A stretch of 33,048 nt of DNA from the NCBI GenBank assembly GCA_002455425.1, contig DKKT01000071.1, forward strand, positions 80,718 to 113,765. The letters run 5' to 3'. The translations under genes were made by a program, and so were the position numbers. The stretch comes from Chthonomonas sp. UBA6659. GTDB taxonomy: Bacteria > Armatimonadota > Fimbriimonadia > Fimbriimonadales > Fimbriimonadaceae. Below, one piece after another: positions 21,708-29,806 of this stretch (within the stretch, counting starts at the first letter, position 1; every line of letters begins with the position of its first letter). The notes under the pieces were generated by a model, which saw nothing but the letters and a program-made list of their open reading frames with translations, was not told the origin of the DNA and made no database searches.

Positions 21708-24113
21708 ATGAGACGACTTGCACTCCACCTTGCCATCCTTGCCCTCTTGCTAGGGCTAGCGATGTTCCCGACACTCGCCCGGGCGACGGTCGAGCTTCGG
21801 TTGGTGGTTTGGGATGGCGACGAAAGTCTGCGCGTCCTTCAGCAGGTCACTCGCGACTTCGAGCAGGCTCATCCTGGGATCAAGGTGCGGCTCGAAGCCG
21901 TCGACTACCGCTACTTCTTCCAGCGGCTTCTCTCCCAGATCGCGGGGAACTCGGCTCCCGATGTCGCGATGATGGACCCGCAGAACATGCAGATGTTCGC
22001 GAAGCGCGGAGCCCTCTTGCCCCTCGATCCGCTCATTGCCGAGACGCCCGGGTTCCGGCTTGACGAATACTACGAACCGATCGTAGCCGTCCATCGGTGG
22101 GACGGCAAGCTTTTCGTGCTCCCGCGCGACATCGCCCCGATCGGTCTCATCTACTACAACAAGCGGCTTTTCCGCGAAGCGGGGTTGGCCGAGCCCGACG
22201 GCTCATGGACCTGGGATTTCGAACCGCGCCCCGAACTGGACGTGGGATGCTTCACTCACGTCATGAGCCGCCTCACGAAGAAGGACAACACCGGCAAGGT
22301 GGTTCAGTGGGGTTTTGCGCCTTCGTGGACCGGAGCCTTCACGGACACCGTGGTGTTCTCCCAAGGGGCACGGTACGTGGACGATCCGGAAGCCTTTCGC
22401 CGCATGAACTTCACGGACCCGAGGGTGATCCGCGCATTCGACTTTGTCGCGAAACTCGCGACCGACCGGAAGTGGATGCCGAGCCAAGCGGAATTGACCT
22501 CGGTCGTCCAATCCACGGCCGTCGATCTGTTCATCTCCCAGCGAGTCGCCATGTATCAGTGCGGTATCTGGGATGTCCCGAAAATCCGCAAGGCGCTTCG
22601 GCCAGGCTCGCCAGAGTTTTTCGAGTGGGACATCACCCTTGCTCCGGGCTACAAGGATCCCGTCACCGGTACGATCTCGCGGGCGGCGCCGACCGGCGGT
22701 TCCGGCTATGGAATCCTCGCTTCGACCCGCTACCCGAAAGAGGCTTGGCTGCTCACCCAATGGATGGCAGGTGAACCCGGCATGCGAGCGATGGCGAAGG
22801 CCGGAATTGCCCAGCCTGCGATCATGCGCCTCGCGCAGGGAGAAGACTGGATTCCCGGGCCGAACACGCCGATCGAGCAGCGGTATCCCGCGAACCGGAT
22901 CATCACCGACATCGCCGCCAAGCAAGTCGTCTTTCCCCCGACCGCGGACTACTGGACCGAGATCAGCGGGCTCGTGTTTTCGAAGACAGAGTCGATCTAT
23001 CTCGGTACGGCCACGGCGAAAGAAGCGCTCACCGAAGGACAAACCATCGCTTCGAAACGCCTCGAGACGATTCTCAAAGAGGAGTCTCTGCCTCGATTCG
23101 ACTGGCGAGTCGGCTGCATCGTCGGCTTTCTCCTCCTTGCGGGTGTGCTCGGTTGGGTCTACGGCCCCGAACTGCGGAAGAAGCGGACCACAGCCCAACG
23201 CATGGAGAACCGTGCAAGCCTTTGGTTCTTAGCGCCTTGGCTGCTCGGGGCCTTGCTCTTCGCGATCGGACCGATGATCTTCTCCTTCCTGATGAGCTTC
23301 TCAAAGTGGGACATCATTCAGGCGGCCGACTATCGGGGGATAGGCAACTATCGCGAGGCCCTGTTCCAGGACCCACGCTTCTGGACTACGGTTAAGGTGA
23401 CCGGCGTCTACACGTTGGTTTCGGTACCGCTGGGGATGGCCTTTGCTCTGGCGTTGGCGCTGTTGTTGAATACGAAAGTACGGGGCATTCCGGTCTATCG
23501 AACCTTCTTCTACCTTCCGGCGCTGGCGAGCGCAGTCGCCTCCGCGCTCATCTGGCGTAAGATCTTCCAGCCCGAAGGCGGCTTGTTGAACTTCGTACTC
23601 TTCGGTAAGGACGGACGAGGCGATTTTCTGGGCCTCGCCTCTTGGCTCGCGCCGAACGGTCAGCTGCCCAACTGGTTAGGCGATGAGCGTCTCGCCTTGC
23701 CCTCGCTGATCATCATGAGTCTCTGGGGCGTGGGCGGTGGAATGGTCATTCTCTTGGCCGGGTTGCAGGGTATCCCCGACTACTATTACGAGGCGGCTAC
23801 CCTCGACGGGGCGGGACCTTGGAGCAAGTTCAAAGCGGTGACGCTCCCCATGGTCTCTCCATCGCTGTTCTTTACGCTCATTACCGGCGTGATCGGGAGC
23901 TTCCAAGTCTTCACTCAAGCTTTCGTGATGACACAAGGTGGGCCTAACGACTCAACACGCTTCTACATGCTGCACCTCTACGACCAGTCCTTTGGAAGTC
24001 TGAGGATGGGCTATGCGTCGGCGCTTGCTTGGTTGCTCTTCGGTGCGATCTTCGTCGTGACTCGTTTGCAGTGGAAACTGAATCGATACGTTTACTACGA
24101 GGGAGCCGCATGA
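21708..24113 (+). CDS. Sugar ABC transporter: solute-binding protein fused to MalF-like permease
   Basis: An 801-residue fusion. Residues 1-26 are a signal peptide; about 27-460 are a family-1 extracellular solute-binding protein ('VELRLVVWDGDESLRVLQQVTRDFE', 'APDVAMMD', 'YYNKRLFREAGLAEPDGSWTW', 'KEAWLLTQWMAG'). A membrane helix (about 468-487) and a basic cytoplasmic linker (RKKRTTAQRMENR) follow. Residues about 500-801 are a MalF/UgpA-type permease ending with the EAA loop 'YYYEAATLDGAGPWSKFKAVTLP' (about 692-714). No lipobox cysteine is needed since the binding protein is tethered covalently. It imports an oligosaccharide with the partner permease that starts at ATGA overlap with its stop. 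An ATPase subunit is not in the window. Confidence 0.9.
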   Translation: MRRLALHLAILALLLGLAMFPTLARATVELRLVVWDGDESLRVLQQVTRDFEQAHPGIKVRLEAVDYRYFFQRLLSQIAGNSAPDVAMMDPQNMQMFAKRGALLPLDPLIAETPGFRLDEYYEPIVAVHRWDGKLFVLPRDIAPIGLIYYNKRLFREAGLAEPDGSWTWDFEPRPELDVGCFTHVMSRLTKKDNTGKVVQWGFAPSWTGAFTDTVVFSQGARYVDDPEAFRRMNFTDPRVIRAFDFVAKLATDRKWMPSQAELTSVVQSTAVDLFISQRVAMYQCGIWDVPKIRKALRPGSPEFFEWDITLAPGYKDPVTGTISRAAPTGGSGYGILASTRYPKEAWLLTQWMAGEPGMRAMAKAGIAQPAIMRLAQGEDWIPGPNTPIEQRYPANRIITDIAAKQVVFPPTADYWTEISGLVFSKTESIYLGTATAKEALTEGQTIASKRLETILKEESLPRFDWRVGCIVGFLLLAGVLGWVYGPELRKKRTTAQRMENRASLWFLAPWLLGALLFAIGPMIFSFLMSFSKWDIIQAADYRGIGNYREALFQDPRFWTTVKVTGVYTLVSVPLGMAFALALALLLNTKVRGIPVYRTFFYLPALASAVASALIWRKIFQPEGGLLNFVLFGKDGRGDFLGLASWLAPNGQLPNWLGDERLALPSLIIMSLWGVGGGMVILLAGLQGIPDYYYEAATLDGAGPWSKFKAVTLPMVSPSLFFTLITGVIGSFQVFTQAFVMTQGGPNDSTRFYMLHLYDQSFGSLRMGYASALAWLLFGAIFVVTRLQWKLNRYVYYEGAA

Positions 24114-24973
24114 GCAAGCCTGGAAGCGTCACGCGAGCGAAAGTCCTGGGTCTTCTCGGCAGGATGCTCATTGTTGGGTTGCTCGTCATCGGGTGTGTCG
24201 TCTTCGTGATGCCGGTCTACACGTCTTTCGCGATGTCGCTCAAGACTCCGTCCGAACTCGCGACGACGGCGGCATGGAGTTGGCCCCAAAACCCGACGGT
24301 GGCGAACTATGATGAGGTGCTCAGCAACCCGAACGTCAACTTCTTTCGCCTGTTTTGGAACACGGTCACCATCTCCACCCTTGCGACGATCGGGACCGTG
24401 ATCAGCGCAAGCTTGGTCGCGTACGCGTTCGCTAAGATGAAATTCTCCGGTCGCGATCGCCTCTTCGCGGTGATGCTCAGCACGATGATGCTGCCCGCCA
24501 TCGTCACGATGATTCCGACCTACATCCTGTTCAAAGAGCTGCGATGGGTTAACACGTTCCTTCCTTTGACCGTTCCCGCGTTCTTTGGCGGGGGTGCATT
24601 CAACATCTTTTTGCTGAGACAGTTCTTCATGAGCATTCCCAAGGAGCTCGATGAGGCCGCAAAGATCGAGGGTGCCGGTCACTGGACGATCTACTCAAGG
24701 GTCGTCATGCCGTTGTCTGGATCCGCGCTTGCCACCGTGGGAGTTTTCTGCTTCATCTACAACTGGCGAGACTTCATGGGCCCGCTGATCTACCTCAACG
24801 ATCCGCAGCTGCAGACGTTGGAGACAGGATTGGCGACTTACAATTCTCTGCGCTCCGAGCAATGGCACCTGCTGATGGCGGGCAGCATCCTCGTGACCAT
24901 CCCCTTGATCGTGATCTTCTTCCTTGGACAGCGCTACTTTGTCAAAGGAATCTCGATGACCGGACTGAAGTGA
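24110..24973 (+). CDS. Sugar ABC transporter permease (MalG-like)
   Basis: A 287-residue inner-membrane protein with six hydrophobic segments. The EAA loop that contacts the ATPase reads 'PKELDEAAKIEGAGHWTIYSRVVMPLSG', and the C-terminus ends QRYFVKGISMTGLK, a hallmark of MalG-type carbohydrate permeases. The N-terminal segment 'VMPVYTSFAMSLKTPSEL' is also typical. The ATG overlaps the stop of the fused partner (ATGA) with GGGAG 7 nt upstream, giving coupled, stoichiometric expression. It forms a heterodimeric channel with the permease half of the preceding fusion. Confidence 0.94.
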   Translation: MSKPGSVTRAKVLGLLGRMLIVGLLVIGCVVFVMPVYTSFAMSLKTPSELATTAAWSWPQNPTVANYDEVLSNPNVNFFRLFWNTVTISTLATIGTVISASLVAYAFAKMKFSGRDRLFAVMLSTMMLPAIVTMIPTYILFKELRWVNTFLPLTVPAFFGGGAFNIFLLRQFFMSIPKELDEAAKIEGAGHWTIYSRVVMPLSGSALATVGVFCFIYNWRDFMGPLIYLNDPQLQTLETGLATYNSLRSEQWHLLMAGSILVTIPLIVIFFLGQRYFVKGISMTGLK

Positions 24974-24998
24974 TCATCGAACAACTGGATAGAAAAAC

Positions 24999-26414
24999 AT
25001 GACCTTTAGAAAGAACTTTGTTTGGGGAGCGGCGACCGCCGCCTATCAGATCGAGGGCGCTGTAGCCGGCGGCGGGCGTGGTCCTTCGGTCTGGGACATG
25101 TTCGCCCGTATGCCTGGTGCGGTTCTTGGCGAGCAGAGCGGGGAAGTGGCCTGCGACCACTACCATCGTTATCGGGAGGATGTCGGCATCCTGCGCGAGT
25201 TGGAGGTTCAGGCCTATCGATTCTCGATCTCATGGTCGAGAGTGCTCCCCGCCGGACGCGGTGCTGTGAACCCTGATGGAGTCGCGTTCTATGATCGTCT
25301 CGTCGACCTCCTTCTCGAGTCCGGCATCACACCGTATGCCACGCTCTTTCACTGGGACTTCCCCTATGAACTTTTCCTTCGAGGGGGATGGCTCAACCCC
25401 GATTCGGTCGAGTGGTTTGGAGAGTATGCGGCGCTCGTCACGGACAGATTTTCGGATCGAGTCCAGAACTGGTGGACCCTGAACGAACCCCCCTGCTTCC
25501 TAGGGCTGGGTCATATGGACGGGATTCATGCACCAGGTTCGAAGCTAGATTGGCCCGAGTTTTTCATCGCGACAAAGCACGCGCTGATGGCCCACGGACG
25601 CGCCGTTCAGGCGCTCCGCGCCCATAGCAAGACCCCCGCGCAGGTTGGGTACGTCCCGATCAGCCACATCGGCATTCCGGCCGATGAGTCGCCAGAGAGT
25701 ATTCAAGCAGCCCGCGAGTTTACGTTCGGCGTCCCGGACGCGTCACGAAAGTACTGGTTTGCACGCCTCTACCTCGATCCGGTCGTGCTGGGCGAATGGC
25801 CGGAGGAGTGTGTGCGCGTCTTCACAGACCGAGGGCCGGCCGTGAGTCCGGAAGAGCTTCGGCTCATGTCTGAGCCCGTGGACTTGCTTGGCTTGAACTT
25901 CTACTCCGCCCCGATCATCCGGCGTGGTGAGAACGGAGAGCCGACGGTTGTCCAGGCGAACCCGGGGGACCCGCGCACGGGCTTCGATTGGCCGATCACG
26001 CCGGAAGGGCTCTATTGGTCGGTTCGATTCCACCACGAGCGGTATGGGCTGCCCATGATGATTGCGGAGAACGGCTTGAGCTCACTCGACTGGGTCTCTG
26101 AGGACGGAGCAGTTCACGATCCGCAGCGCATCGACTTCACGAGCCGCTACCTGCGCAGCCTCCATCGGGCCGATGCCGAGGGGTTTCCCATCGAGGGCTA
26201 CTTCCACTGGTCGCTCCTGGACAACTTCGAGTGGGCCGAAGGCTATCGACACCGGTTCGGTCTGGTCCATGTGGATTTCGAAACCCAGAAGCGAACGATC
26301 AAGGACTCGGGCTGGTGGTATCGCGACGTGATTCGTCGCAACGGACTGGATCCCCGTCGCGGCCTCGACTCGTTCGCACTGATCGATCCGGAAGCGACGC
26401 TGAGGGCTGTCTAA
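24999..26414 (+). CDS. GH1 beta-glucosidase
   Basis: A 471-residue glycosidase, usual length for family GH1. It opens FVWGAATAAYQIEGA, the GH1 N-terminal signature, and has the acid/base E163 in WTLNEPP, the nucleophile E357 in 'MIAENGLSS', the conserved NFYS (about 300) and the aglycone/glycone site 'YFHWSLLDNFEWAEGYRHRFGLVHVDF'. No signal peptide is present, so it acts in the cytoplasm on imported beta-linked oligosaccharides such as cellobiose-like sugars. It is the last gene of the lacI-led operon, 25 nt after the permease. Whether it prefers glucosides, galactosides or fucosides cannot be said. Confidence 0.94.
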   Translation: MTFRKNFVWGAATAAYQIEGAVAGGGRGPSVWDMFARMPGAVLGEQSGEVACDHYHRYREDVGILRELEVQAYRFSISWSRVLPAGRGAVNPDGVAFYDRLVDLLLESGITPYATLFHWDFPYELFLRGGWLNPDSVEWFGEYAALVTDRFSDRVQNWWTLNEPPCFLGLGHMDGIHAPGSKLDWPEFFIATKHALMAHGRAVQALRAHSKTPAQVGYVPISHIGIPADESPESIQAAREFTFGVPDASRKYWFARLYLDPVVLGEWPEECVRVFTDRGPAVSPEELRLMSEPVDLLGLNFYSAPIIRRGENGEPTVVQANPGDPRTGFDWPITPEGLYWSVRFHHERYGLPMMIAENGLSSLDWVSEDGAVHDPQRIDFTSRYLRSLHRADAEGFPIEGYFHWSLLDNFEWAEGYRHRFGLVHVDFETQKRTIKDSGWWYRDVIRRNGLDPRRGLDSFALIDPEATLRAV

Positions 26415-26480
26415 CCCGGAAGAGACACATTTCTGCCCGCATTAGTACGGGTTCTATCCCTGCTCCCTGTGAGCCTGTCG

Positions 26481-26486
26481 TATAAT
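26481..26486 (+). promoter_or_regulatory. -10 box of the dockerin-like gene
   Basis: A perfect TATAAT. The operator O3 begins 12 nt downstream, so the arrangement copies that at lacI. No convincing -35 element is visible. Confidence 0.6.
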
Positions 26487-26498
26487 GAGAAACGATTC

Positions 26499-26512
26499 GC
26501 GAAACGTTTCGC
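26499..26512. promoter_or_regulatory. LacI-type operator O3 (dockerin-like gene)
   Basis: A perfect 14-bp palindrome GCGAAACGTTTCGC, the best-preserved of the three sites. It lies between the TATAAT box and the ATG at 26530. Confidence 0.8.
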
Positions 26513-26529
26513 AATGTGAGGAACCTCGG

Positions 26530-27636
26530 ATGAACTTCATGACTACACGCGTTGCTACCCTCGCCCTTGCGATGGCCGTGATGGCCGGCTCGCAAGCGGC
26601 TCTGACCCCCTACTCGCAGGACTTCGAGACGCTCGACATCGCCTCCCCGACCGCTCTGTCGGGCAACGGCTGGCTGGTGTTCGGCAATGTCTTCGATAGT
26701 GGAGACAACTACCTTTACGGATACGGACCCTTTGCCGCCCCCAACGGTACCGGTGGCTTCTCGAGCATCGCGACGGGCGAAGGCGGAGCTGAGCAGGGCC
26801 AGCAGTACCTCAACGTCTTCAGTGACTACCTCAACGGCGACCACGGCTTCGGAAACAAGATCGAGGCCAACGTCTTCCAGGAGCAAGTCATCGCCTCGGG
26901 AGACCTGGGCTCCACCTACCAGTTCGCCTTCGATTACAAGGCCTCGAGCCAGAACGGACCTTCGGGCCAGACCCGAACGATGGCGTTCATCAAGGTCCTC
27001 GACCCGAATTCCGGTTACGCGCTGGTCGCCTTCCCCGTCGTCGAGACCACGACCGCGTCGACGTCGAACTGGGCAAGGGGCGTGATCAACATCACGATCG
27101 GCAGCGGCTGGACCGGGCACATCCTGCAGTTTGGATTCCTGAGCAACGCCACGCTGTACCAACCCTCGGGCGTCTACTACGACAACATCACCTTCTCGAG
27201 CGCACAGAAGACGATCAGCGGGACGATCAACCTTGCGAGTTACGTGGGTAACCCGAGCTCCCGAGCGATCACGTTCGAGCTCGTCGATGGCAGCAACACG
27301 ACGGTCCAAACCCAAACCCTCAACCTCGACGGCTCCAACGGCTACTCGTTCCCGACGTCGGTGGCGAACGGCAACTACGACGTGTATGTCAAGGGCACCA
27401 CGTGGCTTCGCAAGAAGATCGCCAGCGTTGCAGTGGGCTCCGGCGGCGCGACGGTCTCCACGACGCTCGATTACAACGGAGACCTCGATAACAACAATGT
27501 CATCGACTCGGACGATTTCGACATCCTCGTTGCCAACTTCGGCGGCAGCGGTGCCGGTGACGTCGACGGGAGCGGCAACACCGACTCGGACGACTTCGAT
27601 ATCCTCGTCGCCAACTTCGGGTTAGGCGGCGACTAG
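26530..27636 (+). CDS. Secreted protein with two C-terminal dockerin-like calcium repeats
   Basis: About 368 residues from the ATG at 26530 (GAGG 8 nt upstream; in-frame starts before it lie inside the operator). A signal peptide (about 1-23, ending GSQAA) is followed by a beta-rich domain (about 25-225: 'YSQDFETLD', many Gly/Asn/Ser/Thr, 'GVYYDNITF') that resembles jelly-roll carbohydrate-binding modules. A second small beta domain (about 228-312: 'ISGTINLASYVG') follows. The last 55 residues hold two near-identical repeats, 'GDLDNNNVIDSDDFDILVANF' and 'GDVDGSGNTDSDDFDILVANF' in their own lines, an EF-hand-type dockerin I pattern (D-x-D-x-N/G-x-x-x-D-x-x-D). It has no catalytic domain. Under O3 control, it is probably a glycan-binding partner of the locus. 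Confidence 0.8.
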   Translation: MNFMTTRVATLALAMAVMAGSQAALTPYSQDFETLDIASPTALSGNGWLVFGNVFDSGDNYLYGYGPFAAPNGTGGFSSIATGEGGAEQGQQYLNVFSDYLNGDHGFGNKIEANVFQEQVIASGDLGSTYQFAFDYKASSQNGPSGQTRTMAFIKVLDPNSGYALVAFPVVETTTASTSNWARGVINITIGSGWTGHILQFGFLSNATLYQPSGVYYDNITFSSAQKTISGTINLASYVGNPSSRAITFELVDGSNTTVQTQTLNLDGSNGYSFPTSVANGNYDVYVKGTTWLRKKIASVAVGSGGATVSTTLDYNGDLDNNNVIDSDDFDILVANFGGSGAGDVDGSGNTDSDDFDILVANFGLGGD

Positions 27637-27645
27637 CCTCCCTCA

Positions 27646-27672
27646 GCCTCCGCTCGGCTTCCGAGCGGAGGC
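27646..27672 (+). terminator. Terminator after the dockerin-like gene
   Basis: GCCTCCGCTCGG (27646-27657), loop CTT, and its exact complement (27661-27672), followed by a pyrimidine-rich stretch. It starts 9 nt after the stop codon. The remaining ~255 bp up to the next gene hold no ORF or convincing signal; a weak 6-bp inverted repeat at 27844-27862 could end the opposing transcript. Confidence 0.75.
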
Positions 27673-27927
27673 GACCTTCATCCTCTTCTGGGCCGTCGCC
27701 TCTGGCACGCTGGGTTAGTCCTCTGCCTCCAGGACCGCTCCCTCGAGGCCTCCCGTTGCGAGTAAGGCCAGAGACCGAGCGAATGCGCGAAGCGCTTGGC
27801 AAGGGAAATGCGGCGGTAAGGTCCTTCGCTAAACCGATCAGTTGGCTTGACCAAACCAAGCCGACCCTGACCGGCACTAGCCGACCGGGATACCGCAGAA
27901 GTCCAATTTCTAGGAATTCTGCCTTGG

Positions 27928-28950
27928 TCAAGCGTCGGTCTCATCGGACTCGATGCGATCACCCGGCGGTACCGCAGAAATGAATTCCGGGGTGCCTTCG
28001 GTTTCAGGTGGCTCCACCAACGCAATGACTCGACTCTTGAACGCTTTGAACATTTTGACCGAGTTCACGGCAAACCAATCTCGAACTTGAGCCTCGTTCT
28101 CGGGTTTGCGGGGGTCAATCTTGGCTTCCAAAAGCACGCGGGCGGTCTTCTTGCCCGGCAGGGGCAGCCATTGGAGAGCCGCTCCAAGTTCCGACTCAAT
28201 CTCTACCCTTTGAAATTGAAGTGATTCAAAGGCTTCGGCTTTCCAGGGAACAGTGATGTAGAGGTCGATCCCGATGCTTTCGTTTCTTGGAGTCAGAAGC
28301 ATGTTGAGATGGAATCCGGCCCTCCCGATACTGATGCTCGACCAATGGTCGTCTCCGGGCCGCTGGAGGCGGAACGGAGGCTTGCCTGCCTTGATCGCTT
28401 CTTGAATTTCGACCCACATTCTGCGTCGCCACGCATGGCGCTCTTTGTCCGCCTGAGAGAGGCCACCTTTGGTTTCTTTGACCGCAAGGTTTGGTCGGCA
28501 AACGACATCGAGTTGAGGAGCGACCGGACTGTTTCCGATGCGGTACAGCCTGAGGCCGACGAGGTACAGGTTCACGTTCGTTGGCGTGTTCTCATTGAGC
28601 CAATCGATCACTTGGCGATGATCATCTGAGATCGTTTCCGAAATCCAGATACCCGTCATGGCCTTATGAACGGCAGCGTAGGTGAGCAGCTTGCCCAGGT
28701 GATCGTGGTTGGTCTTCCCGTACTGGTTCTCGATGACCACGATATGGTTTTCATCTCCGAGCAGGTTTCCAACCACGTCGCACGGGTAGTCGCCCGGTCG
28801 AGATTCGCGGGTGAGGTTCTCGATTTCGATTCCGAGTTCCTCGGCGAGGAGCGTGATGCCATCCTCTGTCACGAGCCAGTCAGAGAAGTCGGTCTCTCGC
28901 TTCCAGACTTGCTTGACATCCTGAACTCGCTCGCGTTTCCCAATCAGCAT
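27928..28950 (-). CDS. DUF4268 protein with PD-(D/E)xK nuclease-like N-terminus
   Basis: A 340-residue protein. N-terminal part: 'TDFSDWLVTEDGITLLAEELGIEI', then 'YPCDVVGNLLGDENHIVVIENQYGKTNHDHLGKLLTYAA', written here across two blocks, with D58 and E74-x-Q76 forming a PD-(D/E)xK-like nuclease core and H82/H84 nearby. The C-terminal half matches the DUF4268 pattern ('HAWRRRMWVEIQEAI', 'HLNMLLTPRNESIGIDLYI'). Family members often sit near restriction-modification or other defence genes; none is seen here. The gene and its upstream region are visibly richer in A/T than the neighbours and abut a tRNA-Lys gene, which suggests acquisition by transfer. GAAGG lies 10 nt before the ATG. Confidence 0.8.
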   Translation of the reverse strand: MLIGKRERVQDVKQVWKRETDFSDWLVTEDGITLLAEELGIEIENLTRESRPGDYPCDVVGNLLGDENHIVVIENQYGKTNHDHLGKLLTYAAVHKAMTGIWISETISDDHRQVIDWLNENTPTNVNLYLVGLRLYRIGNSPVAPQLDVVCRPNLAVKETKGGLSQADKERHAWRRRMWVEIQEAIKAGKPPFRLQRPGDDHWSSISIGRAGFHLNMLLTPRNESIGIDLYITVPWKAEAFESLQFQRVEIESELGAALQWLPLPGKKTARVLLEAKIDPRKPENEAQVRDWFAVNSVKMFKAFKSRVIALVEPPETEGTPEFISAVPPGDRIESDETDA

Positions 28951-28979
28951 CTCATCATTCCCTTCATAAGTATGGAACG

Positions 28980-28999
28980 ATTCCCAAGAGATCGGGAAT
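28980..28999. repeat. Inverted repeat upstream of the DUF4268 gene
   Basis: ATTCCC, 8 nt, GGGAAT. It lies about 30 nt before the DUF4268 start, in the probable promoter region, and could be an operator. Confidence 0.4.
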
Positions 29000-29049
29000 G
29001 GCCCCCTTCGACTTCTCTCTGCCTTCAGGACGGCCGTTCTTCCAACTAA

Positions 29050-29075
29050 AAAAAGCCCCTCGGAAGGGGCTTTTT
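29050..29075 (-). terminator. Rho-independent terminator of tRNA-Lys
   Basis: AAAAAGCCCCT and AGGGGCTTTTT form an 11-bp stem with a 4-nt loop. On the minus strand the stem is followed by a T-run, 12 nt after the tRNA 3' end. Confidence 0.9.
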
Positions 29076-29087
29076 GAACCTAAATCT

Positions 29088-29163
<76 letters not shown>

Positions 29164-29175
29164 GGACGAAACGTC

Positions 29176-29204
29176 AGTGTACCCCGGGGCCGGATGAGGG
29201 GCAA
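29176..29204 (-). promoter_or_regulatory. Promoter of tRNA-Lys
   Basis: On the minus strand TTGCCC (29204-29199), a 17-bp spacer and TACACT (29181-29176), 12 nt before the mature tRNA 5' end. Confidence 0.65.
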
Positions 29205-29218
29205 GGACCCGGATCGGA

Positions 29219-29224
29219 TAGAAT
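29219..29224 (+). promoter_or_regulatory. -10-like box for leaderless DUF899 gene
   Basis: TAGAAT lies 6 nt before the ATG at 29231, the same layout as at 8752 and 19316. Confidence 0.45.
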
Positions 29225-29230
29225 CGGGAG

Positions 29231-29806
29231 ATGAGCCATATCGAGGCCGACCGGGAGATCGCCAAGATCCACGAGGAGATCGACGTTCTCAAGAAGAAAC
29301 TCGCCGAAGCCAGGAGCGGGCGCCCGCCCGAGCCCGTCCGCGACTACAAATTCCGCACGTCCAAGGGCACGGTCAACCTCAGCGAGCTCTTCGGCGATCG
29401 CAACGAGCTCCTGATCATCCACAACATGGGGCAGGGTTGCGTCTACTGCACGCTCTGGGCCGACGGCCTGAACGGGTTCACCGACCACCTCGAAAACCGG
29501 GCGGCGTTCGCGCTCGTCAGCCCCGACGAGCCGGCGGTCGCCGAGGCGTTCGCCGAAGGACGCGGCTGGCGATTCAAAATCTTCAGCAGCTCTGGCGACA
29601 CCTTCACCCAGGACATGGGATTTTGGAAGGAAGCGGACGGCTATTGGCCAGGCGTCTCGGCGTTCGCCAAGCTCGAAGATGGCTCCATCATCCGCACCGG
29701 CATGGCGTTCTTCGGGCCGGGTGATGACTTTTGTGCCGTGTGGCCGATGTTCGACTTGCTCCAGGGCGGCGTCGGAAAGTGGGAGCCTCAGTACTCCTAC
29801 CGATGA
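29231..29806 (+). CDS. DUF899 thioredoxin-like protein
   Basis: A 191-residue cytoplasmic protein. An N-terminal coiled-coil helix (about 1-30, 'EIAKIHEEIDVLKKKLAEA') leads to a thioredoxin-like fold: strand 'ELLIIHNMGQGCVYCTLWADG' with a C70-x-x-C73 pair, then 'AFALVSPDEPAVAEAFAEGRGW' and 'KIFSSSGDTFTQDMGFW'. The order matches DUF899 proteins, which resemble peroxiredoxin or AhpC-type redox enzymes. The ATG has no normal Shine-Dalgarno and lies 6 nt after a -10-like box. Its stop overlaps the birA start (ATGA), so the two are translationally coupled. Substrate unknown. Confidence 0.85.
   Translation: MSHIEADREIAKIHEEIDVLKKKLAEARSGRPPEPVRDYKFRTSKGTVNLSELFGDRNELLIIHNMGQGCVYCTLWADGLNGFTDHLENRAAFALVSPDEPAVAEAFAEGRGWRFKIFSSSGDTFTQDMGFWKEADGYWPGVSAFAKLEDGSIIRTGMAFFGPGDDFCAVWPMFDLLQGGVGKWEPQYSYR

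Noticed and set aside
29165..29175. GACGAAACGTC in the tRNA-Lys leader as a LacI operator
   Set aside because: It has GAAACG but not the TTTC half and sits between a tRNA promoter and the tRNA, so it is probably chance.
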